From the NCBI GenBank assembly GCA_003586005.1, contig NSKI01000004.1, positions 56,230-120,229 on the forward strand: DNA of 64,000 bases, in the 5' to 3' direction. The notes below the pieces were generated by a model that saw only the letters and a list, made by a program, of their open reading frames with translations, made no database searches and was not told the origin of the DNA. The position numbers were made by a program, and so were the translations under genes. Within the stretch, counting starts at the first letter, position 1, and the number at the start of each line of letters is the position of its first letter. This stretch comes from Haloplasmatales bacterium 4B (lineage in GTDB: Bacteria > Bacillota_I > Bacilli_A > Haloplasmatales > Haloplasmataceae). Below are positions 55,189-64,000 of the stretch, piece by piece.

Positions 55189-56511
55189 ATGAAAACGATT
55201 TTACCAACTAATTCATTTGTCAATAGAAAATATTTTCAAAAGCGCGCTTTTTCTTTATATTTAATAATTTTCATGTTTCTATATGCTTTGTTCGCATTGG
55301 ATAGAATTAAGGGAATATTTTCATTTCATGTTGAAGGCATTACTACTACAAATGAACTTTGGCTTATCCCTTTATTATGTATATTAATATATATAATAGA
55401 GGGATATTATGATAGACTTCATATAGATAAATATAATAGTCTTATTTTGTTTTCTATTTTTATGTATGTTTTTATTATTATATTAGGTGGGTTTAACATT
55501 GTTTCAATTTCACAGTATTTATACGCAGGATCACTTTTTATAATACCAATTTTAATATTTTTTACTGTAAGTCGTTGTAATATTGACTGCCTCTCTTTTT
55601 TAATTAAATTTTTTGTGATTACTAATTTTTTGTATTCCATTTTTGCGATTCTTTTAACTAATAATTATGCTTTTTTTATGGAGTTAGTTGATAATTATGT
55701 GGATTATCGATATTATTCTCAATATAGACCCTCTATGATGTTGGGTTCATCTATTACAGTTGGATACTACTTTAATCTAACCTTACCTTTATGCTTATAT
55801 GTGTTTAACAATATAAAGGGAAAAAAATGGAAAATTTTTTCTGTATTTGCAATTGTATCTAATATAATTGCAAGTTTCGTACTTTTATCTCGTGTAGTAG
55901 TATTGTGTTCTATATTAATACTTCTAATTTATTTTTTATTAGTGAGAAGTTCAAATAAAAAAATACGGGGAAAAATAGTGTTTATCTTTTCTGTTATAGG
56001 AGCACTTATATATGCTTTTGATAATTTTGATTTATCACGTATATTTAAAAATTTAAGTTTTTCTGATACTTCCTCAATTTCAAGATTTGAAGCAGGAAGT
56101 ATAGGGTTATATATATTTTCCAAATATCCTATATTGGGTTCCGGGGTGGGGAGGTATTTTGAAAGAGCATATACAAATAGATATATAAATATCGATGGTA
56201 CAACAGGGTTGATAGATCCACACAATATGTATATTCTTATTCTTAGTGAAATGGGTATCTTGGGGATTCTAGTGACTATATTCTTACTAATTGCCTTATT
56301 TAAAAGTTTCTCATATATAAGAGAAAAAACATTAAGGCAAACAGCATATATTACTCTTTTAGCCTTTTTGTTTGATTCACTAGGTGGATCGGATTTGTTT
56401 AATAATATCAGTTTTGCAACTATTTTCTGGATTTATATGGGCTTTTTTAATGCAATATCCAGGAGAGATAGAAATAATAAATGCTGTGGGAATGGAGAAA
56501 ACATTCAATGA
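55189..56511 (+). CDS. O-antigen/polysaccharide polymerase-like membrane protein (Wzy)
   Basis: 440 residues with about eleven hydrophobic helices and a large external loop near 285-345. The loop ends IDPHNMYILILSEMGILGIL, the DPHN motif of the Wzy/WaaL ligase-polymerase superfamily, preceded by GSGVGRYF. It would join lipid-linked repeat units outside the membrane. The ATG at 55189 follows AGGAG by 8 bases; the in-frame ATG at 55138 has no ribosome site. It overlaps the flippase gene (ATGA). Confidence 0.85.
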   Translation: MKTILPTNSFVNRKYFQKRAFSLYLIIFMFLYALFALDRIKGIFSFHVEGITTTNELWLIPLLCILIYIIEGYYDRLHIDKYNSLILFSIFMYVFIIILGGFNIVSISQYLYAGSLFIIPILIFFTVSRCNIDCLSFLIKFFVITNFLYSIFAILLTNNYAFFMELVDNYVDYRYYSQYRPSMMLGSSITVGYYFNLTLPLCLYVFNNIKGKKWKIFSVFAIVSNIIASFVLLSRVVVLCSILILLIYFLLVRSSNKKIRGKIVFIFSVIGALIYAFDNFDLSRIFKNLSFSDTSSISRFEAGSIGLYIFSKYPILGSGVGRYFERAYTNRYINIDGTTGLIDPHNMYILILSEMGILGILVTIFLLIALFKSFSYIREKTLRQTAYITLLAFLFDSLGGSDLFNNISFATIFWIYMGFFNAISRRDRNNKCCGNGENIQ

Positions 56512-57803
56512 TATACCTATTTGATAAGCTAAAAAATAAAACAGCAAATACTATTGTTAAAAGTAAGCTTTTTAAGAATATGTCTTGGTTGTTTGTATTA
56601 AATTTTTCTAATACTATTATTCCGTACTTTACATTTCCTTATATTACACGAATTTTTCTTCCAGAAGGTTACGGAATTATATCTTTTTCTTTAGCATTTA
56701 TTGCATATTTTCTAACATTTATTGATTATGGATTTAATTTAACAGGAGCGAGAAAAATTGCAACTGCTGAAGGTGATGCACTGAAACTTTCAAAGATATA
56801 TACATCAATTATTTCAACAAAATTTTTTTTCTTTTTAATATCTGTACCGTTAATCGTAATAGCAACATTAATAAATTCAAGTTTGAATGAATATAGAGAG
56901 ATTATATATATCTTTATTATTATGGCGCTGAGTCATGTATTAATGCCTACATGGTTTTTTCAAGGCTTGCAAAGAGTAAAAGATATGACTATAATTAGTT
57001 TGTTAGTCAGAACTGTATTTATGATATGTGTTTTTACACTTATTAAAACTCCAGCAGATATACCACTTTATTCAGTTCTTTATTCTTTGTCTTTTTTAAT
57101 TATTGCTATCATATCAATGATTATTATTAGAAAGAACATTAAAATCAAGTTTTGCATGATTGATTTTAAAGATATAATATATATGATAAAAGATGGTTTT
57201 TTTGTTTTTATATCTACTGCAGTTATAACAATAATGAGTTCCACTGGTATTTTTGTTCTTGGGTTATTTCACACTACAGAATTTAGTGGTTATTATTCAG
57301 GAATTGGTAAAATAAATCAAGTAATTACAATGATGTACTATCCTATTGGACAAGCCCTATATCCATATAATAGTAAAAAATACGAGGTTTCTTTCAAAAA
57401 GGGTTACTCCTCAGTTGTAAGAATTACTAAAATAGTTATTCCGGTATTTGTTTCTATTTCTTTAATAGTTGTTTTGTTCAGAAAAATAGTAGTTTGGTTA
57501 GCTTTAGGAGACAACTATTTAAATATGTCAAATTTATTAATTATAATGGCATTTTTGCCATTATTAAGTATAATGTCTAATCTTATGGGGACCCAGATAC
57601 TTGTAGCAAGCGGACATACTAAAGAATATAGTAAAGCTTTCTTAAGAAGTTCTTTAATAGTTATATTTTTTTATTTTGTTTTAGGTTTTTTCTTTGCAAT
57701 ATGGGGTATTGCTATCGCAGCATTTATTGGTGGAATTTTTAATCTTATTTTTCTACATATCGAAATAAAGCGAATTTTAAAAGAGAAGGTGAGTATTATA
57801 TGA
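56508..57803 (+). CDS. Polysaccharide flippase (Wzx)
   Basis: 431 residues with about twelve hydrophobic helices. The N-terminal NMSWLFVLNFSNTIIPYFTFPYITRIFLPEGYGIISFS is the classic Wzx start. It moves undecaprenyl-linked repeat units across the membrane. The ATG at 56508 lies inside the end of the polymerase gene, with TGGAG 9 bases upstream. The next glycosyltransferase also overlaps by four bases, so polymerase, flippase and transferase form one coupled unit. Confidence 0.92.
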   Translation: MIYLFDKLKNKTANTIVKSKLFKNMSWLFVLNFSNTIIPYFTFPYITRIFLPEGYGIISFSLAFIAYFLTFIDYGFNLTGARKIATAEGDALKLSKIYTSIISTKFFFFLISVPLIVIATLINSSLNEYREIIYIFIIMALSHVLMPTWFFQGLQRVKDMTIISLLVRTVFMICVFTLIKTPADIPLYSVLYSLSFLIIAIISMIIIRKNIKIKFCMIDFKDIIYMIKDGFFVFISTAVITIMSSTGIFVLGLFHTTEFSGYYSGIGKINQVITMMYYPIGQALYPYNSKKYEVSFKKGYSSVVRITKIVIPVFVSISLIVVLFRKIVVWLALGDNYLNMSNLLIIMAFLPLLSIMSNLMGTQILVASGHTKEYSKAFLRSSLIVIFFYFVLGFFFAIWGIAIAAFIGGIFNLIFLHIEIKRILKEKVSII

Positions 57804-58903
57804 AGGTAATGTTTATTGTCTATCATGACATAAAAGTTGAAGCTAGGAGTCAAGAAATCCTAGAGGTCGCTAAAAATTTAGGAAGTGAAACAGTTTTTGT
57901 TTCATATTCAAAACCGTTTGATGAGGGTAGTTGTAAGTGCATTTTAACAGGTAAAGGAAAAAGAAATTATTTTTCTTTCATAAAAAATTCTATTAAAGCT
58001 ATTAAAAATGAGAACCCAGATATTATAATTCTTCATGATAATTATACAGCTGTTATACTTAGATGGTTACATAAATATAGAAAAAAAATTTTTGTTATAT
58101 ATGATTCAAGTGAATTATATATAGATCGAAAACCTAAATCTTTAAAAACTTTTATAGCTATGCATATGAATTATTTTGAGAAAAAGTATTTGAGATATGC
58201 AAACATAGTAATTGCTGCTAATGTTGAACGAGCGGAAATTATGAAAAATTATTTTCATCTAAATGTAACTCCAATAGTATTTGATAATGCTCATAAAATA
58301 GATGATCTATACGATACCCAGGCGTGCGATAAAAAGTATGATAAATTTTTTAGTGATGATGCATTTTGTGTTTTATATGGAGGAGGAATTGGAAAACCAA
58401 GAATGACTTTCGAACTTGCAAAAGCCGTTGGAAATTTAGGAAATAATTATCGTTTAATTATTGCAGGTCAAAGTTCTGAATCAGAAAAAAAACAACTTTA
58501 TTCAATGATAAAATCAAACAATTATAATAATATTTTTTATCTTGGATTTATTCCACGGAATGAATGGAGATATTTGTTAAAAAAATCTGAAATAAGTGTA
58601 TCTGTATTTACACAGGATACCGTTAATAATATAAATTGCGCTTCAGGTAAAATATATGAAAGTATTTTTGAAGGCACGCCCATATTAACTTCTGAAAACC
58701 CACCTTTTAAACGAATATGTAAGAATTATGGAGTAGGTGTTAGTACTATTGATTTTACTAATGGAATCTTGGAATTGCAAAAAAACTATCAATCATATCG
58801 TAAAAATGTAGAGTCCTATGCTAAAAATTTAAATGTTGAAGACAGAATAGATTTACTAATAAAGACTTTAAAAGAAAAAATAGAATCTAATAATATAACC
58901 TAA
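57800..58903 (+). CDS. Glycosyltransferase, GT-B type
   Basis: 367 residues. VMFIVYHDIKVEARSQEI at the start, a central YDSSELYIDRKP, VLYGGGIGKPRMTFELAKAV and the donor-side LGFIPRNEWRYLLKKSEISVSVF, then ASGKIYESIFEGTPIL. This is a GT4-like domain order, though the usual GT4 glutamates are only partly visible. It adds a sugar to the repeat unit. Overlaps the flippase gene by four bases. Confidence 0.8.
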   Translation: MKVMFIVYHDIKVEARSQEILEVAKNLGSETVFVSYSKPFDEGSCKCILTGKGKRNYFSFIKNSIKAIKNENPDIIILHDNYTAVILRWLHKYRKKIFVIYDSSELYIDRKPKSLKTFIAMHMNYFEKKYLRYANIVIAANVERAEIMKNYFHLNVTPIVFDNAHKIDDLYDTQACDKKYDKFFSDDAFCVLYGGGIGKPRMTFELAKAVGNLGNNYRLIIAGQSSESEKKQLYSMIKSNNYNNIFYLGFIPRNEWRYLLKKSEISVSVFTQDTVNNINCASGKIYESIFEGTPILTSENPPFKRICKNYGVGVSTIDFTNGILELQKNYQSYRKNVESYAKNLNVEDRIDLLIKTLKEKIESNNIT

Positions 58904-59071
58904 TTATAAAATATATAAATGGATTACAATGCTATTAATTGTGAGAGTTGTTTACTTAATTATTAAAAGCAATCTATTTAAACATAATTTAATAAATTAT
59001 ATATTATCAAAGATAAATAAACTACGTGTTCATAATTGAAAAAAAGCAAGAATAAAAGGAAGGGTGAAACT

Positions 59072-60211
59072 ATGGAATTTCGTGATTTAAAGAAACAATA
59101 TCAAGTATTAAAAAAACAAATTGATAAAGCTATGACTGATGTAGCAGCATCGAGTGCCTATATTATGGGAGAAAAAGTCAAAGAATTTGAAACTTCTCTT
59201 GCTGAATATGTTGGAGTAAAACATTGTATAACTTGCGCTAATGGAACAGATGCACTTACTATGGCTCTTATGGCATGGAACATTAGTAAAGGTGATGCAG
59301 TATTTGTTCCTAGTTTTACGTTTTTTGCTACAGCAGAAGTAGTATCTCTCGAAAGTGCAACACCTATATTTGTAGATGTAGTTGCTGATACCTTTAATAT
59401 TGATCCTTTAAAATTAGAAGAATCAATAGAGAAAGTTTTATCCGATGGTAAACTGATTCCTAAAGCTATCATTCCTGTTGATTTATTTGGACTTTCTGCT
59501 AACTATCCTGAAATTAGAAAAATTGCTGAAAAATATGGGCTTTTTGTTCTTGAAGATGGCGCACAGGGCTTTGGTGGAAGTATACACGGTAAGAAAGCTT
59601 GTAGTTTTGGAGATATTTCTACTACATCTTTTTTTCCAGCAAAACCTTTAGGGTGTTATGGTGATGGTGGAGCTATATTTACTGATAATGATGAATGGGC
59701 AAATTTTATTAATTCAATAAAAGTTCATGGGAAAGGAACATTTAAATATGATAATGTTAGAATAGGTATTAATTCACGTCTTGATACTATTCAAGCAGCT
59801 ATTTTGCAGCCCAAATTTGATGCCTTTAAAGAATATGAACTAGAAAAAGTAAACGTAGCAGCTAGACTATATTCAAAAAAGCTTAAAGGAATAGTAAAAA
59901 CTCCAATTATACCTGATGGTTATTATTCGAGTTGGGCACAATACACAATAATTCTTGAAAACAAAAAACAGCGTGATGGATTACAAGCATATCTTAAGGA
60001 AAATGTTATACCATCAATGATATATTATCCTAAACCATTACATCTTCAGACAGTTTATAAAGATTCTGGTTATGTTTTAGGAGAATTTCCAGTGTCTGAA
60101 ATGCTTTGTGATAGAGTTTTATCTCTTCCTTTACATCCTTATATTGAAAAATCAGATATAGATTTAATTTGCTTTAAGATAAAATCATTTATTGATAAAA
60201 ATATAACTTGA
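59072..60211 (+). CDS. UDP-3-oxo-GlcNAcA aminotransferase (WbpE type, DegT/DnrJ/EryC1)
   Basis: 379 residues. ANGTDALTMAL binds the PLP phosphate, LEDGAQGFGGS has the conserved Asp, and the PLP lysine is in SFFPAKPLGCYGDGG. The sequence is WbpE-like: it gives the 3-amino sugar from the 3-keto product of the WbpB-type enzyme. It is separated from the rest of the wbp set by the polymerase-flippase genes and a 168-base gap (58904-59071). The ATG at 59072 follows AAGGAAGGGTGA; the frame is open to 59036. Confidence 0.92.
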   Translation: MEFRDLKKQYQVLKKQIDKAMTDVAASSAYIMGEKVKEFETSLAEYVGVKHCITCANGTDALTMALMAWNISKGDAVFVPSFTFFATAEVVSLESATPIFVDVVADTFNIDPLKLEESIEKVLSDGKLIPKAIIPVDLFGLSANYPEIRKIAEKYGLFVLEDGAQGFGGSIHGKKACSFGDISTTSFFPAKPLGCYGDGGAIFTDNDEWANFINSIKVHGKGTFKYDNVRIGINSRLDTIQAAILQPKFDAFKEYELEKVNVAARLYSKKLKGIVKTPIIPDGYYSSWAQYTIILENKKQRDGLQAYLKENVIPSMIYYPKPLHLQTVYKDSGYVLGEFPVSEMLCDRVLSLPLHPYIEKSDIDLICFKIKSFIDKNIT

Positions 60212-60321
60212 TTATTCTAGAAAAGCAAGAAACCAGAATTATTTATTAATATTGTAATAATTTGGCTCTTTATCAAGAAGTGTGGGTCATTACCATCGAT
60301 TTAGGCTGAAAAAATAATACT

Positions 60322-60350
60322 ACCTCACTTTTTAAAGAAAGTGAGGTTTA
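60322..60350 (+). terminator. Terminator of the polysaccharide operon
   Basis: ACCTCACTTT (60322-60331) and AAAGTGAGGT (60338-60347) form a perfect 10-bp stem with a 6-base loop, followed by TTTAAT. Confidence 0.82.
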
Positions 60351-60669
60351 ATATAGCACGCAACAAAGTTGGCGATTGAATCCTTAGTGTTTAAATATAT
60401 TGGATATTTTTTTAAGAAAACTAATCAATTTTGATGAATTAAAATTAACTATATTTAAGTATATGACTTTATATAATTGAAAAAGAATACACTTATCAAT
60501 AAACTATCACACCCCAGAAGAATGGTAACTCTTACATATAGCGTAAATAAAAAATAATAGATTTTATGTGGTCTAAGGTATTGACATAATTACAGACTAG
60601 ACAGATCTAAACGATTTATTAAATTCTTATAGACCATTTTATATAGTCTTATTTTATTCTTATATACAT
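60351..60669. other. Gap without a gene
   Basis: A/T-rich, no open frame of note. A TTGACA at 60581-60586 has no matching -10 at the right distance. Confidence 0.5.
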
Positions 60670-60726
60670 TATCAAGTAAATATAAAAATATATCATAATA
60701 ATTTTTGTATTTACTTGATATTTTTG
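60670..60726. repeat. Long inverted repeat upstream of oligoendopeptidase F
   Basis: TATCAAGTAAATA (60670-60682) and TATTTACTTGATA (60708-60720) are perfect inverted repeats. After one mismatch AAAAAT and ATTTTT extend the stem to 20 positions around an 11-base loop. T5 follows, so it could end transcription, but its right arm also overlaps the promoter below. Confidence 0.85.
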
Positions 60727-60733
60727 ATAAAAT
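60705..60733 (+). promoter_or_regulatory. Promoter for oligoendopeptidase F
   Basis: TTGTAT (60705-60710), a 17-base spacer and an extended -10 TGA-TAAAAT (60725-60733). The -35 lies in the right arm of the inverted repeat, which may therefore be an operator. Confidence 0.5.
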
Positions 60734-60776
60734 AGAATTAATATTAATAAATAGAAAATATTAGGAGGATTATTAG

Positions 60777-62594
60777 ATGGCTAAAACTTTATTGTCAAGA
60801 AGTGATGTTAATGAATCTCTAACTTGGGACTTATCCGCAATATTTAAAAATGAAGATGAGTTTGATTCGGAAGTTGCTAAATTAGAAAAATTAACAGGGG
60901 ATATTGAAACTAGATTTAAAGGTCAACTTTGTGAAGCAAACATTATAAATGATTGTATTGACGAGATGAAAAAAGTCTTTGAGCTACAAAGTCAGACTTA
61001 TAATTATGTTGCTTTAGCAGTTGCGGTTGATCAAACTAATACAGATAATGTCACAAGATATACGAAGTTAATGAACTTACTTTCTACAATTGATAGTAGA
61101 TTAAGTTTTGTTAGAAGTGAAATCGTTAATGCTAGTGAGGAAGTTATCAAAAAAGCTATTGAAGAATCAGCAGAAAATGCTAATTATTTAAATGATATTA
61201 AAGATTATAAAAAACACGTACTACACAGTGAAGCAGAACGGGTTTTATCTGCTTTATCAAGTACATTAGATGCACCATATACAATTTATGACCAGGCTAA
61301 ATTAGTTGATATGAATTTTGACAAGTTTAACGTTGAAGGCACTGATTATCCATTAAGTTTTGGACTTTTTGAAGATGAATGGGAATATGATTCAAATATT
61401 AAGGTTAGACGTAGCGCTTTCGAAGCTTTTTCGAAAAAATTAAGAGAATATCAACATACCTTTGCAGCTGTTTATCAAACACAGATTCAAAAAGAAAAAA
61501 CTTTGGCAACATTACGTGGATTTGATTCTGTATTTGATAGTTTATTATTTCATCAAAAAGTAGACAGAACATTATACGATAGACAAATTGATCTCATTAT
61601 GGAAAAATTAGCACCACATATGCGTAAATATGCTAAGTTACTTCAGAAGACTAATCAGATTGAAGAGATGACATTTGCTGATTTAAAAGTAGATGTGGAC
61701 CCAGAGTTTGAACCTAAGATAACTGTTGAAGAATCAAAAAAATATATTGAGGGCGCTTTATCTGTTTTAGGTGATGACTACTTAGAAATAATTAAAAGAA
61801 GTTATGATGAACGTTGGATTGATTTTGTTCAAAATAAAGGAAAGTCAACAGGAGCATTTTGTGCAAGCCCATATGGCGTTCACCCATATGTTTTAGTATC
61901 ATGGACTAGCATGATGAGAGAAGTATTTACATTAGCACATGAATTGGGTCATGCAGGTCACTCTGTATTAACTAATAGGAATCAAAACATACTAAATACT
62001 GAGACATCTATGTATTTTGTTGAAGCACCATCAACTATGAATGAAATGTTAATGGCTAATTACTTAATGAAAGAAAATGATGAACCTAGATTTAAAAGAT
62101 GGGTATTATCATCAATTATTAGCCGAACTTATTACCATAATTTTGTAACACATTTGTTAGAAGCTGCTTACCAAAGAGAAGTATATAAGATTATAGATGA
62201 GGGTGGAAGTGTACATGCTCAAAAACTTAATGAAATAAAAAAAGCTGTATTAGAAAAATTCTGGGGAGATACAGTTATAATTAATGAAGGAGCAGAGCTA
62301 ACTTGGATGAGACAACCTCATTATTATATGGGACTGTATCCATATACCTATAGTGCAGGATTAACCATCGCAACAGAAGTAAGTAAGCGAATATTAAATG
62401 AAGGACAAAATGCGATAAATGATTGGAAAGAAGTTCTAAAAACAGGTGGTGCGAAAACTCCAATTGAACTTGCTAAAATGGCAGGTGTTGATATTTCAAC
62501 TGATAAGCCTTTGCTTGATACGATTGAACATATCGGAAATATGATTGATGAAATCATTAATTTGACTGAAGAAATAGAAAAAAATAACCAATAG
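60777..62594 (+). CDS. pepF: Oligoendopeptidase F (M3B zinc metallopeptidase)
   Basis: 605 residues, the usual size. The zinc motif HELGHAGHS lies near residue 387, with the third ligand Glu in FVEAPSTMNEMLM. The N-terminal part is the helical PepF domain. It hydrolyses peptides of about 7-17 residues in the cytosol. It has a strong TAGGAGG ribosome site and its own terminator. Confidence 0.96.
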   Translation: MAKTLLSRSDVNESLTWDLSAIFKNEDEFDSEVAKLEKLTGDIETRFKGQLCEANIINDCIDEMKKVFELQSQTYNYVALAVAVDQTNTDNVTRYTKLMNLLSTIDSRLSFVRSEIVNASEEVIKKAIEESAENANYLNDIKDYKKHVLHSEAERVLSALSSTLDAPYTIYDQAKLVDMNFDKFNVEGTDYPLSFGLFEDEWEYDSNIKVRRSAFEAFSKKLREYQHTFAAVYQTQIQKEKTLATLRGFDSVFDSLLFHQKVDRTLYDRQIDLIMEKLAPHMRKYAKLLQKTNQIEEMTFADLKVDVDPEFEPKITVEESKKYIEGALSVLGDDYLEIIKRSYDERWIDFVQNKGKSTGAFCASPYGVHPYVLVSWTSMMREVFTLAHELGHAGHSVLTNRNQNILNTETSMYFVEAPSTMNEMLMANYLMKENDEPRFKRWVLSSIISRTYYHNFVTHLLEAAYQREVYKIIDEGGSVHAQKLNEIKKAVLEKFWGDTVIINEGAELTWMRQPHYYMGLYPYTYSAGLTIATEVSKRILNEGQNAINDWKEVLKTGGAKTPIELAKMAGVDISTDKPLLDTIEHIGNMIDEIINLTEEIEKNNQ

Positions 62595-62606
62595 ATTAGA
62601 TAAAAT

Positions 62607-62631
62607 AAGTGGTGTTTAAGCCACTTTTTTT
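62607..62631 (+). terminator. Terminator after pepF
   Basis: AAGTGG (62607-62612) pairs with CCACTT (62621-62626), followed by T5-T7. Confidence 0.78.
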
Positions 62632-62945
62632 ATCGGGTATAGAAAAATGTAAATAGGCAAGTTGCCTAAAAGTAAGTAAAATTAATTTGGCAATTTATTT
62701 ATATAAGGCAAAATTCTAAAGTAATTTTTAAAATAATATTTAGCTGATATATTTCGACAAAATATGACAAATTTATTTTAAAGTATCATATATAATGAAA
62801 TTAAGCTAATTTTATTATATATATAATAGTAATAAATTGAGAAAAAGAGTTATTATTTGATTTTATGTAATAAATTATGCTAAACTTAATAGTAAATAGT
62901 TAAGTTGCAAAACATATATTAACATTTTTGCCATATTATCTATTT
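62632..62945. other. Gap without a gene
   Basis: A/T-rich. A TATAAT at 62791-62796 might be a -10 element but its -35 is poor. No open frame or hairpin of note. Confidence 0.45.
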
Positions 62946-62981
62946 CAATACATATATTTTTATAGAAAAATATATGTATTG
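62946..62981 (+). repeat. Perfect 16-bp inverted repeat directly before a ribosome site
   Basis: CAATACATATATTTTT (62946-62961) and AAAAATATATGTATTG (62966-62981) are exact inverted repeats with loop ATAG. The last base is the first G of the GAGGGTG ribosome site of the next gene. There is no T run behind it, so it is a leader structure or operator rather than a terminator. Confidence 0.88.
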
Positions 62982-62992
62982 AGGGTGTAAAA

Positions 62993-63247
62993 ATGAGTAA
63001 AAATTTAAAATCTGAATCATTAAAATGTTTAAAGTACATTAATAAGAAAAAGGGAGAAATAAGTATGGATATGAATGATGGTTATAAAAAAAGAGGAATA
63101 AGGACATCTAGAAATAGCGTAGTAAATGGTAACAGACCAATTAATAATAATAGTAATATATGTAAAAATGATGTAAATAAAAAAATGGCTTGCTTGAGAG
63201 GGAAGGCAAAAGGAATAAGTAGTGGTTTGAGGATAAATTATAAATAA
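62993..63247 (+). CDS. Small basic protein of unknown function
   Basis: 84 residues, rich in Lys, Asn and Arg, no hydrophobic segment. The ATG at 62993 follows GAGGGTG. A second start (ATG at 63065 after AAAGGGAG) would give a 60-residue form beginning MDMNDGYKKRGIR, so two products are possible. The next gene starts 11 bases downstream, so they are probably one unit. The charge suggests nucleic-acid binding or an unfolded region; nothing firmer can be said. Confidence 0.5.
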   Translation: MSKNLKSESLKCLKYINKKKGEISMDMNDGYKKRGIRTSRNSVVNGNRPINNNSNICKNDVNKKMACLRGKAKGISSGLRINYK

Positions 63248-63258
63248 GGGGTTTTCAT

Positions 63259-63903
63259 ATGGGAAAATTTAAAAATGATTTATCAGAAGCTAAAATTCAG
63301 TTAGATAGTATTAATAAACAGTTAAATTTGTATAAATCAAAAATTGATATTATTCAGACAGCAGTTTTAAATCAATTATCTGTTAATGATGAAATATTTG
63401 AATTTATTACTAAAACCGGAATAGAATTATCTGATGATATCACAAAATTAAATACCATATTAGAAAAGATAAATACTAATTTATTAAATGAAAATGAAAA
63501 AAGTGAATTTTTAGATTATTGTACTAATGCAGATTATATTCTAGAAGATGTTATTAATTATGAAACAATGTATAACTCACTAGTGACAACCTATAGTAGG
63601 CACCAAATATGTATACTGAAAAGTCAAATTGAACAATCAGAAAATAAAATTCTTAATCAAGCAATTACAATTATGGGTATTTTCATTTCTATTTTTTCAC
63701 TAATAATACCAAACCTAGCACTTTTTTCAAATAATAATAACTTATCCATGGAAATTGTTCTACTAGTCAATGGGACTGCTTTATCTGTAATTGTGTCTTT
63801 GATGGTAATAATCGGAATTATTACAGAAAGAAAAAAAGTTTCTAAGATCCTATATTTATATATACCAGCCAGTGTACTAATTACATTAGGTTTTACAATA
63901 TAA
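63259..63903 (+). CDS. Coiled-coil membrane protein of unknown function
   Basis: 214 residues. The first 130 are helical and likely coiled coil (heptad-like DLSEAKIQLDSINKQLNLYK). Three hydrophobic helices follow at about 135-153, 163-184 and 194-214. The layout, a long cytosolic helical part with a C-terminal membrane anchor, is seen in several bacterial effector and defence proteins, but no family is recognised. RBS AAGGGG is 10 bases before the ATG. Confidence 0.65.
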   Translation: MGKFKNDLSEAKIQLDSINKQLNLYKSKIDIIQTAVLNQLSVNDEIFEFITKTGIELSDDITKLNTILEKINTNLLNENEKSEFLDYCTNADYILEDVINYETMYNSLVTTYSRHQICILKSQIEQSENKILNQAITIMGIFISIFSLIIPNLALFSNNNNLSMEIVLLVNGTALSVIVSLMVIIGIITERKKVSKILYLYIPASVLITLGFTI

Positions 63904-64000
63904 ATGCTAAGTAAATAAAAAACATCTTTAAGTTCAACTAATTCCACTTATGTAACAATATTAAATTAACAAATACTACAAACCATTATATTAATAGGTG
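63904..64000. other. End of window without a gene
   Basis: Nothing recognisable in the last 97 bases. Confidence 0.5.

Overview
The window is about 28-30% G+C by eye. It reads as the chromosome of a low-GC member of the Bacillota (class Bacilli or a close relative). TGA is used as a stop (for example at the end of the formamidopyrimidine-DNA glycosylase gene), so this is not a TGA=Trp mollicute. The order polA - mutM - coaE - dnaB - dnaI - thrS - infC - rpmI - rplT is the classical Bacilli order. The T-box, the L20-type leader and the strong TTGACA/TATAAT promoters fit the same group. A relative of Haloplasma, Turicibacter or the Izemoplasmatales is a plausible guess, but the sequence alone does not settle it.

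Layout. 1-6.9 kb: the end of an ABC transporter, a Tyr-Pro-rich small protein, a lipid kinase, a stand-alone Mur-ligase C-terminal-like domain followed by two ATP-grasp ligases, a 2-Cys peroxiredoxin and a bPH-like membrane protein. 6.9-20.8 kb: a VanY-type carboxypeptidase, then the replication and translation block (polA to rplT), interrupted by an Ig-like surface protein between polA and mutM. rplT carries an unusual lysine-rich repeat and a SAP-like C-terminus. 21-29.1 kb: an orphan PemK/MazF-like protein, transaldolase, then three tyrosine-kinase (CpsD-type) genes and two CpsC/Wzz modulators in divergent arrangement, a SAP-domain membrane protein and a second Ig-like surface protein. 29.3-33.5 kb: a membrane-anchored Mrr-type nuclease, NADP-type glutamate dehydrogenase and a YjdF-like membrane protein.

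33.6-60.2 kb is a large surface-polysaccharide locus. It starts with one membrane UDP-GlcNAc 4,6-dehydratase (CapD/EpsC type) followed by decayed genes (LegC-type aminotransferase, initiating sugar transferase, flippase-like). A second CapD paralogue then starts a long, mostly intact operon: PglC-type phosphoglycosyltransferase, a 4-reductase-like epimerase, several glycosyltransferases, heparinase II/III-fold protein, WecC, WecB, a fused dehydrogenase, acetyltransferases, WbpA-WbpB-WbpD-WbpE homologues, Wzy polymerase and Wzx flippase. Together these predict a Wzx/Wzy polymer. It would start on a HexNAc derived from UDP-GlcNAc by 4,6-dehydration and contain uronic acids of the ManNAcA / GlcNAc(3NAc)A type. 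The kinase/Wzz genes near 22-26 kb probably control its chain length. A decayed wecC-wecB fragment inside the locus shows past duplication.

60.3-64 kb: a long inverted repeat and promoter before oligoendopeptidase F, then a perfect 16-bp inverted repeat directly ahead of a small basic protein and a coiled-coil membrane protein of unknown function.
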